This document shows, one piece after another, positions 35,259 through 42,744 of a stretch of 64,000 nucleotides of DNA. The translations under genes were made by a program, and so were the position numbers. The DNA comes from Magnetococcales bacterium (lineage in GTDB: Bacteria > Pseudomonadota > Magnetococcia > Magnetococcales > Magnetaquicoccaceae), in assembly GCA_015233035.1 (NCBI GenBank), contig JADFYM010000001.1, forward strand, positions 1-64,000, in the 5' to 3' direction. Under the pieces are notes generated by a model. It worked only from the letters and a program-made list of their open reading frames with translations, was not told the origin of the DNA and searched no databases. Each line of letters starts with the position of its first letter. Positions within the stretch are counted from its first letter, which is position 1.

Positions 35259-36368
35259 TTATTGGCGCAGGGTGATGGTGATGGTGGTACCATCCTGCTC
35301 GGAACTGTGCAGGCTGATGTGGCCTTGTTGCGTTTCCGCCATCAGGCGGGAGGAATAGGTACCCAGACCGGTGCCCCCTTTCTTGCCGTGGGTGACATAT
35401 TTTTCAAAAAAAGTGTCCCGGATGACCTCCGGCACCACCCCCGGATTGTGGATCGCAATGGTGGCCATGCTCCCTTGCTGCAAGGCAATGGTCACGGTCT
35501 GACCCACCTCGGTGGCCTCCAAGGCATTTTTAAACAGATTGGCCAGCATGGTGTAGCACAGGGTTTCATCCCCCAACACGGTAAACACCTGCTGCTCCTG
35601 AACCGGTTGACCGTTTACCGTGATGCACGTCTGAATCTGTTTGCGGTTGATCCAACTCTGCTGATCGACCAGGATGCGCCGCAGGATGGGCAGCAGCGAA
35701 ATGGACTGCAACGTGGCTGCATACCGACCCTGCTCCATATTGAGCAGATTCAGGGACATGTTGACCATTTCCCGCAGTTGACTGGCCGATTCACGGATCA
35801 ACCGATAAAATTTATGCAGATCGGCCGGAGGTAATGTCTCTTCCTGCAGCAGCAGATCCACACAACCCAGAATGCCGTTGATGGGGGATTTCAGATCATG
35901 ACGGGAGATGGCCTCCACATCCTTGCGCAGCTTGTCCATCTCCTGCAAGGCAACATATTGTTGTTTGAGTTGCACATGGGCCGCGTGCATGGCCAGATGG
36001 GTGGCCACCCGGGCGATGACCACCGGGGTGCTGAACGGTTTGGAAATATAATCGACCGCACCGGTCTTGAAGGCCTTGGTCTCATCCGCCACCTTGTCCT
36101 TGGCGGTAATAAAAATGACTGGAATCTCCCGCAAGACCGGATTCGCCTTCAACCGACTGCATACCTCAAACCCATCCATCTCCGGCATCATGATATCCAG
36201 CAGGATAAGATCGGGCGGGGGCGTGGCTTCGGCCCGTTTCAACCCCATCTTTCCGTTGATGGCAATGTTCAACGAATAGTCAGTCTCCAGAATGCTGCGC
36301 AAAATGTTGATGTCCATGGGATCATCATCAATGATCAATATTTTTTGCGCGGATGGCGTGGCAGTCAT
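35259..36368 (-). CDS. Receiver-histidine kinase (response regulator with kinase output)
   Basis: The product has 369 residues. A receiver domain comes first (about 8-125) with the acidic pocket IIDDD, phospho-Asp D58 and the KPFS lysine. A short coiled linker and a dimerisation helix follow with the phospho-His H157 in SRHDLKSPI. The ATP-binding domain has the N box NLFKNALEA, the HNPGVVP variant of the G1 box, and GGTGLGTY. There is no membrane segment, so it is cytoplasmic. The start at 36368 is chosen because the 50 residues before it are translated repeat DNA. It is the last regulatory gene before the giant gene and may control it or connect to chemotaxis; this is an inference from position. 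Confidence 0.88.
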   Translation of the reverse strand: MTATPSAQKILIIDDDPMDINILRSILETDYSLNIAINGKMGLKRAEATPPPDLILLDIMMPEMDGFEVCSRLKANPVLREIPVIFITAKDKVADETKAFKTGAVDYISKPFSTPVVIARVATHLAMHAAHVQLKQQYVALQEMDKLRKDVEAISRHDLKSPINGILGCVDLLLQEETLPPADLHKFYRLIRESASQLREMVNMSLNLLNMEQGRYAATLQSISLLPILRRILVDQQSWINRKQIQTCITVNGQPVQEQQVFTVLGDETLCYTMLANLFKNALEATEVGQTVTIALQQGSMATIAIHNPGVVPEVIRDTFFEKYVTHGKKGGTGLGTYSSRLMAETQQGHISLHSSEQDGTTITITLRQ

Positions 36369-36404
36369 GGTTGGTATTCCCCGATGTCGTCCATTCTCAA
36401 AACA

Positions 36405-36553
36405 GCCTTGATCATCGTTTCGGCCAGCCCAGTCAGAACCCTGGATTCCCGCCTTCGCGGGAATGACGAGCGAATTTCGTGTTATACCCATTCCCGTCAT
36501 GCCCGCGAAGGCGGGCATCCAGGAGAGTTCGTGGACGAAACGATGATCAAGGC
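36405..36553. repeat. MITE-like element, copy 2 (perfect ends)
   Basis: The ends GCCTTGATCATCGTTTCG (36405-36422) and CGAAACGATGATCAAGGC (36536-36553) are perfect 18-bp inverted repeats. The 8-base direct repeat CTCAAAAC lies one base outside each end (36396-36403 and 36555-36562), as for a target duplication. It fills most of the gap between two kinase genes. The inner palindrome ATTCCC-N8-GGGAAT is at 36445-36464. Confidence 0.8.
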
Positions 36554-36565
36554 CCTCAAAACGAT

Positions 36566-39500
36566 CTATTCCAACAAAACCCCGACGGTTTGTGCAATCT
36601 CCAGCAACCCATGCAAGGCACTCTCATAGTCATACTGTTTGAGATGTTGGGTCATGGCATGGCACAACGGTTGTGCCTTATGGCCCTGCAACAGAACAGA
36701 CAAGGGCTCCAGCAGGGTATCGGCCTTGGAGTCTTGTTCCCGCAGCAGGATTGCCAATTGTTGCAGCAAAGGCGCGAGATCTGTCCCATCTCCTGCCTGC
36801 GCGGCAACCGGCACAGCCACCGCAGACGGCTGGCAAGACCAGGTGGCCAGCGCAGAGATGACCTCTGCCAAGGCATCGGCAAATCCTTGCATGAGTGACT
36901 CAATCTGCCCACTCTCCTGGGCAATTCCCTCCTCCAGATTTCTGGCTGCCTTGTGGAGCGCGTGGGCACCCAGTTGCCCGGCAATACTCTTGAGGGTGTG
37001 GGCCAACCGTTCGGCCCGGGCATGATCCTGCTCGGCCCAGGCCTGCGCAATCCGTTCGGCATCCTGGGCATGGTCCTCGTACAATTGGTGCAACAGTTTC
37101 CTGTACAACGCGCGGTTACCCGCCAACCGCTCCAGACCGACGGCAGTATCCACGCCCGGCAAATCGGGAAAAGGGTCTGCGTCGCCGGGTGCAACCGGCA
37201 CAGGCAGATCATCGGACGACAGTTCCGCCGTGGCCCATTTGGCCAACGTGCGGTACAACTCTTTCAGGTCAATGGGCTTGCCGATATGATCGTTCATGCC
37301 GACTTCCAGACATTTTTGTTTGTCTTCCTCCATGGCATGGGCGGTCATGGCAATGATCGGCAAGGTATCAAACTGCCGGTTGCTCCGAATAATCCGCGTG
37401 GCGGTCAAACCATCCATCTCCGGCATTTGCACATCCATCAACACGAGGTCATAGGACGCAGTCTGCAACAGGCGCAAGGCCGTTCCGCCATGGTTGGCCT
37501 CTTCGACGGTGACCCCCACCCGCTCCAGCAATTCGCGAATGACCTGGCGATTGATGGGATTGTCTTCGACGACCAGCACCCGAATGCCACCAAGCACGCT
37601 TTTGAAGGGGTTGTCCGTGTTGGCCAGACCATCGGCGGACGCGCTGTACACCGCTGTGACGCCAAAGAGGGTCAGCAGGGTATTGAACAGCAAAGATCGC
37701 TTGACGGGTTGGCTAAAACAGGCCTGAATCCCGGCATCCCGCGCCCTCTGTTCCGTCTGCGCATCCACACCACTCAGCAACAGGATGGACTTGGGCATGG
37801 CCAACGGCGGGGAGAGTCCCTGCAACGCCTGGGCAATCCCGGTAAACAGGGTCACCCCCTCCTGCCCGGGAGCCTGTTGATGCAACAGGAGAAGCGCGTA
37901 GGGAGCATCCGCCACATGAGCGACCTGCAATGCGGCGACACTGCCTGCCAAATCCGACACCGTGGTGATCACAAAAGTCAGGGAGTGCAAGATTTTTTCG
38001 ATGGCCAGCAGGGCCGGACCGGGTTCCCCCACCAGTAACACCTTCAACCGGTGCAGACCGGTGGTCGGTTGCAAGCCTTGTCCCTGTTGGTCGGATTGGG
38101 GTTCAAAGACCGCCGTAAAGTGGAACGTGCTGCCAACACCTTCGCAACTCTCGACCCCGATCTCCCCGCCCATCATGTTGACGATACGTTTGCAGATGAC
38201 CAGCCCCAAGCCGGTCCCCCCATATTTGCGGGTGATGGAACCATCGGCCTGCACAAACGGCTCGAACAACTCCGTCACCCGGGCCGGGGCAATACCGATG
38301 CCGCTGTCACGGACCGTAAATTCGATGACAACCCGCCGAGTATACTGTTCCCGCAGCTGGGCCTGGACCACAATTTCGCCCCGCTCGGTAAACTTGAGCG
38401 CATTGCCGACCAGATTGGTCAATACCTGTTCCAGGCGCATGGCATCCCCCCACAAAGGGGGCATATCCTGGGCAATGGACCATTGCAGCACCATGCCCTT
38501 GGCCGAGATCTGGTGGGCAAACATGTCGTGCAGGTGATCGAACACAGCCTGCAACTGAAACGCCACCGGCGTCAGGCGCATTTTGCCAGCCTCAATGCGG
38601 GAAAAATCCAGAATATCGTTGATAATACCCAACATGGAATGGGAGGATTGATCAATCTTGAGCAGATAATCCTGCAATTTGGGCGTCAACTCAGCCTTCA
38701 GGGCCAAGTGCGTCAAACCGATGATGGCATTCATGGGGGTCCGAATTTCATGGCTCATATTGGCCAAAAATTCACTTTTGGCCCGATTGGCCACTTCGGC
38801 TGCCTTCAATGTTTGATTGAGCGAGTCCAGCAGGATGCGCCGTTCGGTAATATCGTGAATAAAGGCGGTAAAGGTCACCTCCTGGCCCGTATGGGAACCG
38901 ACCAGGGCAATCTCCACATCAATACGATCGCCGTCGCTGCGCATGGCCGTCGACTCAAAACGTCGCTTGAGTGTATCCGCCGCCTTGGCATGTTGGACAA
39001 AATGGTGCATCTTGCCCAGATGTTGCTCCCGCCATTCCGGCGGCACAATCAGACTGGAGACCTCCCGCCCTCTTGAGCCATGCTCGGAATAGCCAAACAA
39101 ATGTTCCGCCGCCAGATTGAGATCCAGAATTCTGCCTGCGGCATCTGTGGTGATGATGGCGTCCATGGCATTGTCCAGGATGGAACGCAGATGATTTTCC
39201 CGTTCCCGCAATTGCGCAAACGTGTGGATTAAATTCAGATGGGTCTGGATCCGCGCCTTGACAATCGGCGGATTGAAGGGTTTGGTAATAAAATCCACCG
39301 CCCCCAGGGCCAGGCCGTGGGTCTCATCCTGCACATCATTTTTGGACGTGATAAAGATGACCGGAATATGCCGGGTCTCTTCCATCGCCTTCAAGCGGGT
39401 ACACACGGCAAACCCGTCCAGTTCCGGCATGACAATATCCAGCAGAATCAAATCTGGCGGATTGGTCGCCGCCGCTTCCAGGGCATCCTGGCCATTCAAG

Positions 39501-39604
39501 GCGAAAAAAAATTTATACTCTGGGCTCAAAAAATGCCGCAACAGTCGGATGTTATCCGACACATCATCCACAATGAGAATTCTGGGCTTGGCCATATCCA
39601 TCAT
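36566..39604 (-). CDS. Hybrid histidine kinase REC-PAS-HK-pseudoREC-REC-HPt
   Basis: This 1,012-residue cytoplasmic phosphorelay protein starts with a receiver (D56) and a PAS domain (about 135-260). The kinase core follows with H285 in MSHEIRTPM, N box LVGNALKFTE and GTGLGLVI. Next is a receiver-like domain that has lost its phospho-Asp (LLLLHQQAPGQEG), then a normal receiver (LVLMDVQMPEMDG). An HPt domain with H869 in AHTLKSIAGQLGA comes last. The ATG at 39604 overlaps the stop of the upstream kinase gene (ATGA) and has GGAGGG four bases before it, so the two are translationally coupled. A second ATG three bases on is equally possible. The signal it senses is not visible. Confidence 0.93.
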   Translation of the reverse strand: MMDMAKPRILIVDDVSDNIRLLRHFLSPEYKFFFALNGQDALEAAATNPPDLILLDIVMPELDGFAVCTRLKAMEETRHIPVIFITSKNDVQDETHGLALGAVDFITKPFNPPIVKARIQTHLNLIHTFAQLRERENHLRSILDNAMDAIITTDAAGRILDLNLAAEHLFGYSEHGSRGREVSSLIVPPEWREQHLGKMHHFVQHAKAADTLKRRFESTAMRSDGDRIDVEIALVGSHTGQEVTFTAFIHDITERRILLDSLNQTLKAAEVANRAKSEFLANMSHEIRTPMNAIIGLTHLALKAELTPKLQDYLLKIDQSSHSMLGIINDILDFSRIEAGKMRLTPVAFQLQAVFDHLHDMFAHQISAKGMVLQWSIAQDMPPLWGDAMRLEQVLTNLVGNALKFTERGEIVVQAQLREQYTRRVVIEFTVRDSGIGIAPARVTELFEPFVQADGSITRKYGGTGLGLVICKRIVNMMGGEIGVESCEGVGSTFHFTAVFEPQSDQQGQGLQPTTGLHRLKVLLVGEPGPALLAIEKILHSLTFVITTVSDLAGSVAALQVAHVADAPYALLLLHQQAPGQEGVTLFTGIAQALQGLSPPLAMPKSILLLSGVDAQTEQRARDAGIQACFSQPVKRSLLFNTLLTLFGVTAVYSASADGLANTDNPFKSVLGGIRVLVVEDNPINRQVIRELLERVGVTVEEANHGGTALRLLQTASYDLVLMDVQMPEMDGLTATRIIRSNRQFDTLPIIAMTAHAMEEDKQKCLEVGMNDHIGKPIDLKELYRTLAKWATAELSSDDLPVPVAPGDADPFPDLPGVDTAVGLERLAGNRALYRKLLHQLYEDHAQDAERIAQAWAEQDHARAERLAHTLKSIAGQLGAHALHKAARNLEEGIAQESGQIESLMQGFADALAEVISALATWSCQPSAVAVPVAAQAGDGTDLAPLLQQLAILLREQDSKADTLLEPLSVLLQGHKAQPLCHAMTQHLKQYDYESALHGLLEIAQTVGVLLE

Positions 39605-42444
39605 GCACCCTCCGTCTGGACAATCCCCAGGTCGCCTGCCAACCGTTCCAGGGTAATTCTGGCCGTTGGATAATCCAATTGCTCGATCTGTATTTCCAGT
39701 TGTTGCAGGGTTTCCTGCCAACGCTCTCCAGGGAGAACACCCCTTAAATCCGCCAGCCCCAGTTCCGCATCGGTATCACGGGTGCGCAAATAACCGGACA
39801 AGGTTTGCACACGGGAGGCGATGTCGGCCAGATTCGGACTGCCGTCCGCAGGGACCATCTCGTGCGCCTCGCCAACCGGTTGCGGTACCGCATCCAGGCG
39901 ACGAACCGTTTCGAGAACGCGCTGCAACTCGGTCGTAAACTGGACCATCACTTCGGGTTCCTGCGCCATTCTACCCTCATCAATGGCGGTTTCCAAAGCA
40001 TCAGCCGCCTGGTACAACGCCATGGCTGCCAGACTGCCCGCCATCCCTTTCATGGCATGGACCATATCCCTGGCCGCACCCCACTCCCGTTGTGCCACCG
40101 CCTGTTGGATAGCATCCGCCGTGCTGGCATAGCGCGTGATGCCCAACACCATTTTCTTGAAAAACAGCAATTTTCCTTGAAAGCGTTCCAGGATGATCGC
40201 CCGATCAAAGCCATCCATATGGTCGGGCAACAGGGATGCATCGGTTGGCGAGGTATCCGCCGCCCCCTGTTCTCCCAGACCGGCGCGGTCCCCCTGTGGA
40301 TTGAGCCATTGGATGAGGGTGGCATACAGTTGGCGGATGTCAATCGGTTTGGCAATATAGCCATTCATGCCCACGGACTGGGTCTTTTCGATGGCGTCGG
40401 TCAGGGCATGGGCCGTCATGGCAATGATCGGCAGGTGTGCCAGGCGCGCCTCCCGCCGAATGTGCAGGGTGGCCTCATAGCCGTCCATTTCAGGCATTTG
40501 GACATCCATCAAGACCAGATCCGGGATGGGCGGATTGGCCAGCTGGCACAAGGCCTCCTTGCCATTGTTGGCGATCTCCACGACGATTCCCACCCGGCGC
40601 AACAATTCCTGCGCCACCTGCTGATTGATGGGATTGTCCTCCACCAGCAAAACCTGAGCCCCACTGATCCGCGCCATCACGACCGATTCCTCGGTCAAGA
40701 CCTGTTCCAACGGGTTTTGCTTGGGCACCCCCTTGCCAAACACCTCCAGAATGGTATTGAACAAGTGTGTCCGGGTGACCGGTTTGTGCAGAAACAGATC
40801 AACGCCCGCGTTCCGGGCAAAATTTTGAATGGTGGCTTTGCCAAAAGCGGTCAACATCACGATTTTTGGCTGTACTGTTTTTGGAGTCAAGACAGACAAC
40901 CTGTCACGTATCATAATGGTCGTCTCTATGCCGTCCATACCGGGCATCCGCCAGTCCATGAAAATGAGATCAAACGGTCGCCCGGCGGTCTGGGCGGCCA
41001 ATATTTCAGCCAGGGCGGATTCTCCCGAGGTGGTGGAAGCGGGGGAGAGGCCCAAACCACGGAGCATCTCTTCCATGACTTCCCGGGTCAGGTCATGATC
41101 ATCCACCACCAGGACACGAATATCCTGCAAATAGTTCGGCACAATCCAGCGGGTATCGGTTTGGGATTGGCAATCCAGGACCACGGTGAAATGGAAGATA
41201 CTGCCCACACCCAGGGTGCTCTCCACCCAGATTTGCCCTCCCATCATTTCGATCAACCGTTTGCAAATGTTCAGTCCCAACCCGGAACCGCCATAGCGTA
41301 TGGCAATGGAGGGGTCGGACTGGGCGAAGGGGTTGAACAGCTTATTGATCCGCTCCGCATCAATACCAATGCCCGTATCCTGTACAGAAAAGTGCAGACT
41401 GACCGGTTCGCTGTTGGCAGTATGGGGATAGGCCTTGACAATAACGGTACCCCGGTCGGTAAACTTGACGGCGTTGCGCAACAGGTTGATAAACACCTGT
41501 TGCAATCGCTTGGTATCGCCGACCAGGGTGGCAAAATAGTCGGACGGGATCGAAAAAACCAATTCGAGTCCCTTGTCCGCCGCCTGATCACCGAACATGT
41601 CGGCCAGATTGTTGAACAGATCATGCAGGTTGAACGGCTCTGGATACAATTCCATCTTGCCCGCCTCAATCTTGGAAAAATCCAGGATATCATTGAGGCA
41701 TCCCATCAAGGTATTGGAGGCTTTTTCCACCTTTTCCAGATAATCCCGGATGTGGGGATTGGGTTCAGCCCGCAGGGCCAGGTCGGTGAAACCCATGATG
41801 GCGTTCATGGGGGTACGAATTTCATGACTCAGATTGGCGATAAACTCACTCTTGGCCCGACTGGCCGCCTGGATGGTCTCGATCAGCAAGGCATCTTTTT
41901 CCCGCACAATGGTCTGGGCCTGGACCAACTCCCGATTTTTGCGTACCGCATTTTCGTAGGTGGAGAGCAGCAGGTTCATGGTTTGCCGACGACCGGCCCG
42001 AATCGAATAGTTCTCGCCGCCGAAGGAGACGGTCATCCCCTCCGGGCCACCCGCTCCGCGTTCCTCTTCGGACAGGCCCAGCAAAAAGCGAATTTGTTCC
42101 AAGAGATAAGGATCGTCCACCGGCTTGGTCAGATAACAATCCGCCCCGGCCACCAAACCATGGATCACCTCTCTGGAATCATCCAGACCCGTGAGGAGCA
42201 ACACAGGAATATGGCGCAAGTCGGGATCCTGCTTGATCGCCTGGCACAGCGCGTAACCATCCATGTTGGGCATGGTAATGTCGCTGATCACGAGCGAAGG
42301 GCGGTGTATACGCACCAGGGCCAATCCTTCCAACCCATCCTTGGCCGACAGGAGGTGGTACCCGGATCGTTTCAATAATCGTTGCAAGACCACCCGCTGG
42401 ACGGCACTGTCTTCCGCAATCAGAAGGGTGTGTGTTTTTTCCAT
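39601..42444 (-). CDS. Hybrid histidine kinase REC-HK-REC-REC-HPt
   Basis: The 947-residue product has a receiver (D55 in LVISDITMPNMDG), then a kinase core with H207 in LSHEIRTPM, N box LLRNAVKFTD and GSGLGLNI. Two normal receivers follow (FIFMDW-type and LVLMDVQMPEMDG), then an HPt domain with the phospho-His in MVHAMKGMAGSLAA. No membrane segment is seen. The ATG at 42444 is preferred over a GTG twelve codons upstream, because the receiver begins at once (EKTHTLLIAED). It overlaps the next kinase gene by four bases. It resembles BarA- or TorS-type relay cores without the sensor part, so its input probably comes through the N-terminal receiver. Confidence 0.93.
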   Translation of the reverse strand: MEKTHTLLIAEDSAVQRVVLQRLLKRSGYHLLSAKDGLEGLALVRIHRPSLVISDITMPNMDGYALCQAIKQDPDLRHIPVLLLTGLDDSREVIHGLVAGADCYLTKPVDDPYLLEQIRFLLGLSEEERGAGGPEGMTVSFGGENYSIRAGRRQTMNLLLSTYENAVRKNRELVQAQTIVREKDALLIETIQAASRAKSEFIANLSHEIRTPMNAIMGFTDLALRAEPNPHIRDYLEKVEKASNTLMGCLNDILDFSKIEAGKMELYPEPFNLHDLFNNLADMFGDQAADKGLELVFSIPSDYFATLVGDTKRLQQVFINLLRNAVKFTDRGTVIVKAYPHTANSEPVSLHFSVQDTGIGIDAERINKLFNPFAQSDPSIAIRYGGSGLGLNICKRLIEMMGGQIWVESTLGVGSIFHFTVVLDCQSQTDTRWIVPNYLQDIRVLVVDDHDLTREVMEEMLRGLGLSPASTTSGESALAEILAAQTAGRPFDLIFMDWRMPGMDGIETTIMIRDRLSVLTPKTVQPKIVMLTAFGKATIQNFARNAGVDLFLHKPVTRTHLFNTILEVFGKGVPKQNPLEQVLTEESVVMARISGAQVLLVEDNPINQQVAQELLRRVGIVVEIANNGKEALCQLANPPIPDLVLMDVQMPEMDGYEATLHIRREARLAHLPIIAMTAHALTDAIEKTQSVGMNGYIAKPIDIRQLYATLIQWLNPQGDRAGLGEQGAADTSPTDASLLPDHMDGFDRAIILERFQGKLLFFKKMVLGITRYASTADAIQQAVAQREWGAARDMVHAMKGMAGSLAAMALYQAADALETAIDEGRMAQEPEVMVQFTTELQRVLETVRRLDAVPQPVGEAHEMVPADGSPNLADIASRVQTLSGYLRTRDTDAELGLADLRGVLPGERWQETLQQLEIQIEQLDYPTARITLERLAGDLGIVQTEGA

Positions 42445-42744
42445 GGTCCGCCCCGCCTGGTGTGAATCGCCTGTTGTCACTCAAATCCTGGACAGGGGCG
42501 AGGAAGGAGTCTCCTCCCCTACCCCTCCTGTCCAGGAAAAGAGAATCTCCTTAACGGAATGAGGTGTCAACCTTTTTCAATGCATGACCTGGTGGGAGGT
42601 TGCCCCCATGTCCCCGCCAGGGGGCGGTTTATCCCGTTCTGACCAAAAGAACCACATTGTGTGCAATATTCTGCTGGTCTATCTGGCCAGGGTCATGTAC
42701 CATCCCCGCTTGGGCATGGCAATTGTGCAACGACAATACGTTGA
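42445..42744. other. Divergent promoter region between kinase and receptor genes
   Basis: These 300 bases hold the large inverted repeat 42487-42536 and no gene. Promoters for both directions are expected; none was identified with confidence. Confidence 0.4.
42487..42536. repeat. 50-bp imperfect palindrome
   Basis: The outer arms CCTGGACAGG (42487-42496) and CCTGTCCAGG (42527-42536) are perfect. The inner part (GGGGCGAGGA against TCCTCCCCT) pairs imperfectly. It resembles the other GC-rich hairpins of the window in composition. It lies about 40 bases upstream of the kinase gene, so it would form in that gene's leader if transcribed. Confidence 0.5.

Noticed and set aside
36369-36518. Upstream extension of the receiver-kinase gene to 36518
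   Set aside because: The extra 50 residues are encoded by the MITE-like repeat; the receiver domain begins right after the ATG at 36368.
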